The notes under the pieces: model-generated | Database searches by the model: none | Seen by the model: only the letters and a program-made list of their open reading frames with translations | Told to the model about the DNA's origin: nothing | Made by a program: the position numbers and the translations under genes | Shown: positions 55,047 to 64,000 of the stretch, one piece after another | How the letters are laid out: every line of letters starts with the position of its first letter | Position numbering within the stretch: the stretch's first letter is position 1 | Source: Ophiobolus disseminans | Lineage: Eukaryota; Ascomycota; Dothideomycetes; Pleosporales; Phaeosphaeriaceae | Direction of reading: 5' to 3' | Assembly (NCBI GenBank): GCA_010093685.1 | Contig: MU006224.1 | Span: 154,476 to 218,475 of the forward strand | DNA length: 64,000 bases

Positions 55047-58000
55047 TCACCACCCTCCCCGAACCCTCCTCACCTTCTCCCTGCCACCAATCCTCCCAGC
55101 AGTGATCCGTCGCACCCATCGTCGTATCGCCCATCCTCTCGCAAGTGCCTGGAAAGCCAGGACATCGCTCTGCAGCTGCTGTCTCCTGGCCTCCAAGATG
55201 CCCTTCCACTTCCTTTGGATGACCGTAGCAGCATCGACAAGACGCTCTCGTGCCAGTGCAACAACAGCACAGTCATGTGCAATCTTCATAAGAGCAACGC
55301 GCTGGCTGGTTTTGCGGCGAGCCAAGCGTTGGCGGAATGCGCGTTGAATTGTCGATGCGGCGCGATGTTTGAGGCTGAGTGGTAAGAGGCGGCAAGCGAG
55401 GAACGAGAGTGTCAGAAGAGTAAAGTCTTTTGATGGGATAGAGCGTGCGGATGTGTGTTGCGGTGTGAAGAGCGCGATGAAAGAGTTGGAGCAGCCGACA
55501 GCTTTGAGCTTGGCCGCGAGTCCCAGTCTACTGTTCTCCAGTTCCGGAGCAAGTGCGGAAGGTAGGTAGGTGTCAACGATGACCTCTAGGACCTTCGAGT
55601 CTGCGAATGAGGTTGTAAGGTTCGTAATACGAATTCCATGCATGCGCGCAATGGACCGTGACCAGGAGAGCAAGAGACGCTTATGGTATTCGACGCCGGT
55701 CAGCTCTGTGGTGGCTTCCTCTTCATCCGAGTCGAGATCGCGCTCTTCGTAGTTGTCGCGGTTGCTGTACCAATGCTCTCGGAACGCATCCGTCTCCTTC
55801 ACGATCTGTGACCAGTCAACCAGGCTTCCGAGCCCGCACCTTCCGACAAGTGACCACAAGAGGCTGAGAGTCTTTTCGCGGTGTCCGTCGACGATGTCCT
55901 CAGCTCTGATCCCACCAACGACCTGATTCGGAATGCCACGTACGCCATCAAGAGCGGATAAGGCAATCTGCACATTGTAGACCTTTTGTGGGCGACCAAT
56001 AGCAGGATACTTGAGATGTTGTGAGAGCACCCAGCTTTCCTTGTCAGCAAAGTCGCTCGTAAGGTGCTCGCCATTAGGCATAGAAACGGTGACTGGGTTT
56101 TCTCGTTGTTCATCTCGATTTGACGTCGGGTATAGAAGTAGTTCCACGAGACGAGTCAGGGTGATACCGTCGCGCAAATCGATCGCGATGTTGTCGATGT
56201 GGTAAGTATACTCCTGGAGTGGGTATTGAGCATGCTCGACTTTGAAGCTGAGATGATGTAGCGGTCGTGTGATGTCTCCAAGCGACGGTAGCAGCAGGTT
56301 CGAAAGCTGGTGCAGCACCTCAACAGATGTCTTGTGTGGGGATGCGGTCTGGAAGAGACATCCCGGCAGGTCATCCGTGGTCTTTGCCTTATCAAGTAAA
56401 AATACGAGCATCAAACTACGCAGTGCGGTGCGTCTCCAGGACCAGCCTTGAGAGCCAAAATCGTCATCCCCACGAGCAAAGCTAGCGATGCTTCCTGCCC
56501 CTGACTTTACGCGAACCGCATCCTCATTCTTGATCAAAAAGGCGTCCAAGAACTTCTCAATCGCGCGTCGCTCAGCCCGGAACATCCTCGATCCATCATC
56601 AGAATTCGTGGAGCCGGTCGAAAGTCTACAAGGTGTGGCGATCTGTCGTCCAATGACGGTCTCGGCAGCAGCTCGAAGTGCATTGAGATCGTAAGTCTTC
56701 GTCCACAGGTTCAAGAACTTCTTTCGTAGTCCGACATCATCCTTCAGCCTGAGTGTCTGTGCCAAAAGGTCTTTGGGTATGCTTAGCGCACCGTAGTGCA
56801 GGGAGGCTTGTAGACGCTTGTGCAAAGTCGGCATCGATGGTTCATGGTATATGGCAAGCATCTTCTTCCTCAATTCCTCTGGACTCTGCTCAGCATTTGG
56901 ATCCCTGCTTGCTGAGTCGAATACAGAGTTCAAGAGTTGAGTAATGGCAACCTCCTGGTAGGTGAGCCAATTGTCCTCATACATCTCAGGACGAGTCAGA
57001 TCCTCTGCCAGTACTGGGTACTTGTCCTTCTTTTGTTGCGGTTGGCCGACGATGTGCATCATGCTGACCGTGGGTTGGGCTCTCTCTGTTCTTGGCCGGC
57101 GTAGTGCAGTAGGGGGCGACTTGTTGGTGTGGAACGGAGACGAGGACAAGGGCGTGCGGCTGTTAGACTTCGCAGTCTTTGCTCTTGCAGCCTTGATTGT
57201 CTCCTTCAGAGCCGCCCTGCTGCTCGCCATCGAGGCCGTGCCGTCAGCGCGAGCCTTGATCGCTTTCGCTGGAGACTCATCATAGCTTGTCTGTGACCGT
57301 GGTCGCTTCTGGGATCCACTGGTCTTCGTCCTGGTCTGGCTTGTCTCGGGTTTTCTTGACGTGTTGAAGTGAACCCTCGAGGCAGGTTTGGCAACTTCTT
57401 TCTTCGTGTCGGCTTTGGGGAAGTTTATCTCGATGATTGTGTCCGCCCCTTTCTTTTCAATGATCTCAACGCCAGGAGGCAGGTTCTCTTTTCCACCACC
57501 GGAACCGATCACGTCACTACAAAATGAGACACTCTGTAGCGATCGTGTAGTGGAGATTAAAGGGCCTCGCTTGGGTGGCGCAGCCAGTGACTTCCTGGGA
57601 ACTTTTCGCTCCTTCTTAAGTGCTGGGACCAAGTTCCCCTCTTCTTCTGATAGAGTCACCAAGTCCAGGCCAATATCTGGCGAGTTCTGCCTCGTGTTAC
57701 GCGCCGCATGCGTGGACTGTCCGGGGTGGATGGTCATCATGGTGGTGTCATCAGACGGAACATAGATAGTTCTGCGTCGCGGATCCTTCTTAGGACCCTG
57801 TTTCCGGAGCTCTCTCCTCTCCAGTGCATCCTCACGTAGCTGCACAGTGGCGTTGACATCGCTGCCCTCCCGCTCCTGGAGCATATGGGAGACGCGTCTT
57901 CGATGCGGCTTAATCGACGGCGGTTCCTGGACGCGAGGCGCAGCTTTGGGTATCCGTTGCGCCGGTTGCGCGAGCATTGTGGATCGTTTGGTTCTCGTGC

Positions 58001-58310
58001 CTTCTGGCATAGCAGACGCGCGACTCCGCCTTTTTATATCAACAGCTGCTTGCTGTTCTTCTTCCTGCGCGACATCTTCGAAGATGTCGAGGGTTGGATC
58101 GAATGCCGGCTTCTTCGTGTTGCGCATTGGTCGTCGCGGTTTCGCGTGGTGAAGACTGGATTTTATCTCTCTCGTGTATTCGATGTTCGCCGTGGTGTCG
58201 TCTGTGGCGTAGCTGGGCGCGTAGGCAGACTGATGCCCATAGTCGTAGTAACCGTGCGGAAAGGATAGATTGGGGGCAGGGCACGGCGTGCCTGCGGTAT
58301 ATCGGTACAT
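55047..58310 (-). CDS. ASPM/Asp-like spindle protein (calponin homology, IQ motifs)
   Basis: A single exon of 1087 residues from ATG 58310 (MYRYTAGTPCPAPNL); the frame is open to an upstream ATG at 58493, but the short TPCP-containing N-terminus fits fungal homologues. The first 400 residues are basic and disordered, with VSFCSDVIGSGGGKENLPPG near 285. The central part has the ASPM N-region helices (KFLNLWTKTYDLNALRAAAE; RSLMLVFLLDKAKTTDDLPG), followed by two calponin-homology-like segments (around IDLRDGITLTRLVELLLYPT and LLLSWSRSIARMHG) and IQ motifs near the end (ASTIQRAFRQRLARRK; AATVIQRKWKGILEARR). Asp/ASPM proteins bind minus ends of spindle microtubules with calmodulin bound at the IQ motifs. 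Only a few IQ motifs are present, as usual outside animals. Confidence 0.88.
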   Translation of the reverse strand: MYRYTAGTPCPAPNLSFPHGYYDYGHQSAYAPSYATDDTTANIEYTREIKSSLHHAKPRRPMRNTKKPAFDPTLDIFEDVAQEEEQQAAVDIKRRSRASAMPEGTRTKRSTMLAQPAQRIPKAAPRVQEPPSIKPHRRRVSHMLQEREGSDVNATVQLREDALERRELRKQGPKKDPRRRTIYVPSDDTTMMTIHPGQSTHAARNTRQNSPDIGLDLVTLSEEEGNLVPALKKERKVPRKSLAAPPKRGPLISTTRSLQSVSFCSDVIGSGGGKENLPPGVEIIEKKGADTIIEINFPKADTKKEVAKPASRVHFNTSRKPETSQTRTKTSGSQKRPRSQTSYDESPAKAIKARADGTASMASSRAALKETIKAARAKTAKSNSRTPLSSSPFHTNKSPPTALRRPRTERAQPTVSMMHIVGQPQQKKDKYPVLAEDLTRPEMYEDNWLTYQEVAITQLLNSVFDSASRDPNAEQSPEELRKKMLAIYHEPSMPTLHKRLQASLHYGALSIPKDLLAQTLRLKDDVGLRKKFLNLWTKTYDLNALRAAAETVIGRQIATPCRLSTGSTNSDDGSRMFRAERRAIEKFLDAFLIKNEDAVRVKSGAGSIASFARGDDDFGSQGWSWRRTALRSLMLVFLLDKAKTTDDLPGCLFQTASPHKTSVEVLHQLSNLLLPSLGDITRPLHHLSFKVEHAQYPLQEYTYHIDNIAIDLRDGITLTRLVELLLYPTSNRDEQRENPVTVSMPNGEHLTSDFADKESWVLSQHLKYPAIGRPQKVYNVQIALSALDGVRGIPNQVVGGIRAEDIVDGHREKTLSLLWSLVGRCGLGSLVDWSQIVKETDAFREHWYSNRDNYEERDLDSDEEEATTELTGVEYHKRLLLSWSRSIARMHGIRITNLTTSFADSKVLEVIVDTYLPSALAPELENSRLGLAAKLKAVGCSNSFIALFTPQHTSARSIPSKDFTLLTLSFLACRLLPLSLKHRAASTIQRAFRQRLARRKTSQRVALMKIAHDCAVVALARERLVDAATVIQRKWKGILEARRQQLQSDVLAFQALARGWAIRRWVRRITAGRIGGREKVRRVRGGW

Positions 58311-59311
58311 GTTCGCGTGTTGAATGTTGCCAATGTGGAGCTCCGGCGCATAGGTTTTGGAGGCTTTCGTCCAAGGGAGTCCAAGATTGAGATGTTGGCG
58401 TTGGCGCTTAGCCGGAACGGAAGCGCACAGACACGGACGCGATGTTGTCAAAATATGCGCTAGCCGTTGCTGAGGAGACCATGACTGAAACATCGATGCG
58501 CGTCATCGCGAACCAGACGTCAGCTCTACTCCAAAGATCCGAATAACCTTTCGCTATAGCCTATGCACGAGAGGATCCCGGATCGCATATACAGTGAGTG
58601 TGAGGTTGGCTGTGCGCAGATCCTGCAGACCGTCAACACATTGATGAAGAGCCCGAAGAGAGCGTCATATCATCATCCCCATGAATCGCCATTCCAAACT
58701 TCGAGAATCGGCCGGCTTCCAGGTTACATCCTCGTCTTTTGGACGTGGCTGTAAGGAAAGTCGCAACACCTGAATCACGTGGGTCCCGCGAGTCATGAGA
58801 GCCACTTGAGCCCTCTACCAACAACAACAATCCTTCTCTCCATCATATCCATTATATCCATCATATCCATCGCAATTCGAATATCGCTCACCGTATTCTT
58901 TGTGTACTTGTTCTGCTATCAAGCGAACGATGACTTCTATTTGATCCTGGAGCATGGTCTCTCGTTGCTATATCTTCTTAGGGTGCGTTCTAGCTCCTGC
59001 ATGCGCGGTACGATTGACAAGGCAGAGTGAACCTTCACCACAGTCTCCTAGCCCTGTCTTGATTTCACCCCTCCAACATCATCGTATACGCCTATATCCA
59101 GCCCCTATCACAACACCGTACCCGTAGAGGAGCGTGTAAGCGTCACATAAACCGCCCCCACTTCAGCCTCGTACGGTTCAGCCTTCCGCAACTTGCCACC
59201 CTGGGTTTGGATCTCAAAGTCGCCAACTTCCCACCAAACTCTTGTTCGTAACGCACAGTTCTGTCTACTCACACTTGAGATCTACCGTCTGGCAATGCTA
59301 CCGATTACATC
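58311..59311. other. divergent intergenic region, 1 kb
   Basis: Promoters of the ASPM-like gene and the membrane protein gene. A 9-bp tandem repeat lies at 58841-58867. No further gene recognised. Confidence 0.45.
58841..58867. repeat. 9-bp tandem repeat (CATYATATC)3
   Basis: Three consecutive units, the middle one with one change. Confidence 0.8.
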
Positions 59312-61293
59312 ATGGGTAATTGCGGAAGTTCTCTGGACTGTACAAAATGCTACCACGTAGTCCCAACCGAGGGATGCGAGACCGAGTTGAAGATCAACGC
59401 AGATATAGCAGGCATCGGTGTGAGTTCGTCTGCTCATGGCTGATAGGTCGCGCTTATTCGAGTACAGGTCCTCATCTCATTCTACTTCAGCGCCATAGCA
59501 ATTTTGCTTGTCGTTCTCTGGGGGTACTTTACAGAGACCTTGCCGCCGGATCTGTTGTACCCGACGGATTTCTTCATTTTGGGCATGATTAAGAGCTTCC
59601 TCCGTCGTCTCAAACGATCACCGTCAACAGCAGAACAAGCCTCAAGCCAAGCATCAAAGCACAGGCGGAGCATGGCCTTAGTCGCGTTTCTCCAGGTCCT
59701 CAGTGACCAGCAACTCGTAACAGGGTTTGCCATTATCATTGCGGCACTCTCCAATCGATGTCAGATATCTCTTTACGAGCTGCACGTTGTCACTTCCTTG
59801 GCATACTTCTCGGCGACGTCGCATGCCTGGTCTCTTGATCTTCTTCGAACCTACCTTTACCAGCATGTCTGGGCCAGGAACTGTCGTGTACTGTTCACTA
59901 TACTCTTTCTCTCACTGTTCACGTTCATCTACATCCTGGACCATAGCGTCGTGAGGGTGGGGGGAAAGGTATCCGCAAGCACTGAACACAGGATGGCGGG
60001 CTACAACGCTGGTATGACTGTTCAGTGCTTATTCTTAGGAGGCAATCCACGGAAGCCATACGACAAAAATTGGAGTAACGTCGTCATTATGCTCAGTATC
60101 TTGGCGCTCGTAGTAGGGAAGCACTCTTCGGCCATGAGAAGACTGTATATAGCGCCTCCGACTACGGATCTTGCCCAGCAACATGGCTCACACAGCAAGG
60201 CTAATACCATGTTGGCATACTGGATACACATTCAGCACGGCATACCATTATCTGAATCTCGGGAAATCGTGTCTCGTTCTTGCATAAAGCACGATTCAAC
60301 TTCGAGGCGTAATTTCTGGACACTATATTTGGAAAGCTATCTTTCGAAGCTACCCGTATGGATCTTTCAATTTGCCTACGGAACCAAGAGTACTATACAA
60401 GCAGTCTGGGGTGCTGATCTCTCAGTATCCGACGATATTCAGAATCTAGGATTTGGTCAGATCGTGGCAATAGGAATGCTAGTGCTCCCGATACTGGCAT
60501 TCGTCCAGATCATCAATGGTATGCAGACATATGGCATAGGCAAACAATTGAGACTAACTCACATCTAGAACAAAAGAGGCATGATTTAGCCACAACCGCT
60601 AAGCCAAATCAGAGTGCGACTGATGTGGTGGTAGAGCAAAATGCGCATGCGACAACAACAGCTCGCGCACCATCCATTTCCGAAGCCCACATCGTAGCGC
60701 AAACCTCTGCATCAGCACCAGGAGTGAGAGCAAGTTCACCAACCGTGGAGAAAACAGCTACCATAGGGTTGACTCCCCTCAAGCCACGTTCAACGGCGTT
60801 CCTCAATGTCAAGCCGGGAACATCCACAGCAGCGGGCCTCGGCTGCATCGCATGCTGCATATGCACAACATGTCTACTACTGGTGCTCGCCACAGTGCTG
60901 TACAATAATCTCCTAGCCTACATAATCATGCCACTCGCGTTGGGCGGCATGAAATTCCTTACCGCCTGCGCAAGAAAAGGCTCTCAGCACAGTCATGTGA
61001 ACGACGAAATCAGAGAACGTAAGCGAGCACAGATGGCGTCACCGCATATTAGCCCGCAAGCTTCGGTGAGAACGTCGATTGCGACAAGACCAGATTCGTC
61101 GGCATCCAATCCCATTCCTTCTACTGGAACATCAGCACCAGCACCTGTCTCGTCACCAGCGCACGCCAGTACTTGGGGAAAATCTGCAACACCTACCGCG
61201 GTGAGTCGGGACCAGAATTTTGATCCACCGCGCAGACAGGATACGGAGGCAGATATAGGCCTCGTGCCGGTACGAAGGAGAGGCAGCCTCTAG
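59312..61293 (+). CDS. fungal multi-pass membrane protein, uncharacterised
   Basis: Exons 59312-59419, 59468-60518 and 60569-61293 give 627 residues; introns of 48 and 50 nt keep frame. The N-terminus MGNCGSSLDCTKCYHVV fits an N-myristoylation consensus (Gly2, Ser6) with cysteines that could be acylated or form disulfides. Several hydrophobic segments follow (VLISFYFSAIAILLVVLWGY near 37-56, VTGFAIIIAAL, LFTILFLSLFTFIYIL, VVIMLSILALVVG, IVAIGMLVLPILAFVQII), then a Ser/Thr/Pro-rich tail containing one Cys-rich hydrophobic stretch (GLGCIACCICTTCLLLVLAT). The layout resembles a widespread family of fungal membrane proteins without known function. The early exon was placed from the continuous frame and consensus splice sites. 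It has no functional link to its neighbours that I can see. Confidence 0.8.
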
Positions 61294-62214
61294 AGGAGGC
61301 GACGCGTGCGCGCTCTCGGAACCCCCGATGTGAGCCCAGTCGTTGAAACGGGTGTATCCATTGAAGCTAGAGGATCGACACTACTTGAATACCAAGACGT
61401 ACCTTTCCGCAGCTTGCTTGTTTTGCAAGAATTATAATATCGCATGTCAGTCATTATCCACAGCTTATTCCGGAGAGAGAAACTCGCCAAAAGCGATGTA
61501 AATGCAAAGAGTTCTCAAATCAATATATACTACATAAATTCCTCGTCAAGTCTTCCAGCCAAAAGCCCTCCACTTGTATTAACACCCATTACCAATCTAG
61601 CAAAACGCGCCATCAAAGCCCCTGTACTCAATGTTCTGTACAGTCTCTGTCGCCTCTCCAACAGCCCATTTTCGCAACAAAAACGACAAACAAGGTCGAG
61701 CGATCAAACGTCTCGATACATTCGTAATTTGACACTCGTGGCACACTCACAGCGCGGCGAAAGTACGTGTGGAGATAGATAGACTCTACTATAACGTAGA
61801 GTGGATCCATGGTCTCAGCACGCATGCTGGGAGTTTAATTGCACGTCTTTGTAGGCTTTAAGATGTAAGTTTCTGAACAGATCAGTGTTGAGCGCAATAG
61901 TACGTACTAAGGAATATGAATCGTCTATTTGATGCTCGTCTCAGAGCTTCTAGGTCCTGAAACGCTTGCGGGTGTCGGATGACTAGAGCGATGAATGTTG
62001 CGATGCAAGGTCGTTTGGGTCAAGCTGAGAGACTGTGGGCGGTGCCATTTAGTCGCCAGCCTGACATGCATGTTATACTTTCGCGGCTATGGCGTGTCTT
62101 ACGTAGTAGTGTGACCGGCAACGGGTATAAGTCCCTAGCAAGATCTGATGATAATGGCGTGGATGCGTGTACATTCGCCGTCTAGAGCAGCTTCTTGATG
62201 TCCGGGTTGAGAAT
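61294..62214. other. tail-to-tail intergenic region, 920 bp
   Basis: Only short unsupported frames. Holds 3' ends of the membrane protein and HET-domain genes. Confidence 0.5.
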
Positions 62215-63948
62215 TCACCCAAGCACGATGGCGCGTCTACTTCCAGGAAAGTACGTGCGCAGATGAGACACGTCTTTGCAATAATCGGCCATCAGGTTCG
62301 CATCGTACGGGCTGAATGTCTTGCCATGTAGGTCGATGCGCCCGATTCTTTCCGTGTTGCCATGTCTGGTACCAACCACGAGGCCGTAGATATTGTTCAG
62401 CACTATGCACTCGAAAGTTTGCACTTGTAAAACCGGCTCTGTGCCGAGAAAGGGTGTTACGGATGAAGTCAACTTGAGTATCCAGTAGTAGGAGACACCC
62501 TCAACTTCTCTGGAGTTTTGCGTGCAGTCAATGTATCTAGGATAGCTAGAGGGATCGAAACTGATTTGGAGAATCTCGGCTTCGATGCGAAGGAAGTACG
62601 TGTATATCGAAGCTTCGTTGTTTTTGTCTTCAAATATGCTCTGCGCGAGTTGAGCCGTGAGCATTTCGAACGTGCTGTCTGTTCTCATGACATCAACACG
62701 CGCGAAGGTATCCCTCTCTTCTAGTGGATAGCCTGGCTTCAAAGGCCATAACGTCACATGGCCAATCCAACCACTCCAGGACCAGCTAGGGAAGCCGTCT
62801 CTTCGCTTTAGTCGTATCTCGGGATCGTGAAGCCATGAGAGTCCGAATGCTAACGTTGTGTATAATAAGCTCTGGGGTGTGTATCCGGTCAAGTTCCAGG
62901 CCTGGCGTTCCGCGTTTGAGTATCTACTGTATCCCTCTGGACTCATCGGTAAGCCCCAATGCTGTTGCACCGGCTCCATGTCTTTTGAAAACGAGGCAAA
63001 TAAGCCCCTCAAGGCATTGAGAACATCGGACTGATTAGTAAGATCTCGCTGAGTGTATAGCTGGATATGTGCCCATAGTTTCAGCCGGGATCGCGGGCGG
63101 CCAGGTCGGCTACGGAAAATGTCGGTTGAGTGATCTGGAATATCACTATCTTTCAAGCCCATCGCTTCGCATTGTCTGCAGGTATTGCACTCAAATAGCA
63201 CTTGTTCATTAGTAAAAGTCAGAAGTCGACGTGAGAAATGCGCTTCCTGATACGTCCATCCTCTGGTGGTCCACTTCGAGTTGAGTACAGACCGTTGCAT
63301 CTCTCGGGATCCCGAGATCCACGTTCTGTTGTTGATTGTAACAGTAGGATGCCCGACTCGATGTCTTGGGCCGATTCCAGGAAGGCCAAACTCTGCATCG
63401 TTGCCAGCTGCAGCGACAATCGTGACAAATGCTCCTTTATAGATCAAATCCATTGAAGATAACTGCATCAGTAGCGCATGCTGATCGGTAGACTGATCGA
63501 TGCAATACTTGTCCACCCAGAGATAGTTGAAGCCCAGCTCCATAGCGACGTTGATTGCACCTTCAATTGTTCTAGGCAGCACTTCCGGCAGAACAATCAT
63601 AGGCTGAGGGCAAGGAGGATCTATGGTGGTACCAGAAGGTTCTCCCCAAACGTAGCTAAGTGCAGCGTATTCGAAAGTTGCTGGCGGCTTAACAATACTT
63701 CTTCGTGAACAATCAATGACCCTGAAGCTTGGTATAGCGATTATGCTCGCCAGAAGTCCCAGATCTGGCTCTGAGCAGAGCTTCGTGTGTTTTTCCCTGC
63801 AGATTTTGATCCAAGTCCTAATAAGTCCAAGGTCGGGTGTGCGTGGGTTTGGTGGTTGGTACGTTATTGGGACGAGCAATTCATCGGTACGACCCACGGA
63901 CCCAGGAGGGCGGGAAGCACCACTTCTGTAGATACGATCGAAAGGCAT
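62215..63948 (-). CDS. HET (heterokaryon incompatibility) domain protein, possibly 5'-partial
   Basis: 577 residues from ATG 63948 (MPFDRIYRSGAS). HET domain motifs are clear: YAALSYVWGEPSGTT near 93-107, LGFNYLWVDKYCIDQS near 140, SMDLIYKGAFVTIVAAAGND, and SKWTTRGWTYQEAHFSRRLL near 228. The C-terminal half (about 300-577) contains WSWSGWIGHVTLW, common in HET proteins of this size. HET domains trigger cell death when incompatible hyphae fuse, through partner alleles not visible here; most genomic copies have no tested role. The frame stays open upstream of the chosen ATG to the window edge (about 17 more codons), so the true start may lie outside. No intron is needed. Confidence 0.85.
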   Translation of the reverse strand: MPFDRIYRSGASRPPGSVGRTDELLVPITYQPPNPRTPDLGLIRTWIKICREKHTKLCSEPDLGLLASIIAIPSFRVIDCSRRSIVKPPATFEYAALSYVWGEPSGTTIDPPCPQPMIVLPEVLPRTIEGAINVAMELGFNYLWVDKYCIDQSTDQHALLMQLSSMDLIYKGAFVTIVAAAGNDAEFGLPGIGPRHRVGHPTVTINNRTWISGSREMQRSVLNSKWTTRGWTYQEAHFSRRLLTFTNEQVLFECNTCRQCEAMGLKDSDIPDHSTDIFRSRPGRPRSRLKLWAHIQLYTQRDLTNQSDVLNALRGLFASFSKDMEPVQQHWGLPMSPEGYSRYSNAERQAWNLTGYTPQSLLYTTLAFGLSWLHDPEIRLKRRDGFPSWSWSGWIGHVTLWPLKPGYPLEERDTFARVDVMRTDSTFEMLTAQLAQSIFEDKNNEASIYTYFLRIEAEILQISFDPSSYPRYIDCTQNSREVEGVSYYWILKLTSSVTPFLGTEPVLQVQTFECIVLNNIYGLVVGTRHGNTERIGRIDLHGKTFSPYDANLMADYCKDVSHLRTYFPGSRRAIVLG

Positions 63949-64000
63949 CAAGAACACATCCCGGTGTAGAAACTTGCGATATTTGGCCGATTTTAGCGTT

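Overview
The window looks like nuclear DNA of a filamentous ascomycete, most probably a Dothideomycete of the Pleosporales type. This is an inference from short 40-60 nt GT-AG introns, compact divergent gene pairs, BTB/ankyrin/HET/AIM9-type paralog families and typical fungal single-copy genes. It is not a bacterial or organellar sequence. Gene models with introns were built by hand from frame continuity, GT...AG borders and recognised protein motifs; the listed spans run from start codon to stop codon and include introns.

Layout. 0-2.2 kb: a decayed HSPA12-like Hsp70 gene running off the left edge. 2.9-7.1 kb: intact OTU1 deubiquitinase and RSC1/2-like chromatin remodelling subunit, divergently transcribed. 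7.6-14.7 kb: a degenerate family zone with three broken relatives of an F-box-like/ankyrin gene family, a 141-bp inverted repeat pair, a solo LTR with a perfect 5-bp target-site duplication, and three BTB/POZ paralogs of which only the third is intact. 15.0-16.3 kb: a degenerate tandem repeat of about 140-200 bp period. 16.6-29.0 kb: a dense housekeeping block with VPS41, a mitochondrial DUF155/RMND1 protein, the complex I NDUFA9 subunit, RPN9, GAA1 and rhomboid RBD2. 29.45 kb: an intron-containing tRNA-Met. 31.7-33.3 kb: an LDB17/Dip1/SPIN90 family actin regulator. 33.3-36.7 and 38.5-42.6 kb: gene-poor DNA around a monocarboxylate-type MFS transporter. 42.6-49.2 kb: a second decay zone (a hypothetical gene with one in-frame TAG, two AIM9-like phosphotransferase pseudogenes, a frameshifted acyl-protein-thioesterase-like gene, and a second copy of the solo LTR sitting inside one AIM9-like exon). 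49.8-61.3 kb: ubiquitin-like/AN1 protein, small membrane protein, cytochrome b5-acyl-CoA dehydrogenase fusion, ASPM-like spindle protein and a multi-pass membrane protein. 62.2 kb to the right edge: a HET-domain gene that may continue outside the window.

How it fits together. The conserved genes serve unrelated core functions (protein quality control, chromatin, vacuolar fusion, respiration, proteasome, GPI anchoring, endocytic actin, spindle) and form no pathway cluster. Between them sit expanded, fast-evolving families that are mostly broken by isolated stops, small indels and one LTR insertion. The main new observations are the LTR family with two dated-looking solo insertions, the gene-family graveyards, and several unusual gene structures. 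I did not find a new defence, biosynthetic or mobile system that I could defend from sequence alone.
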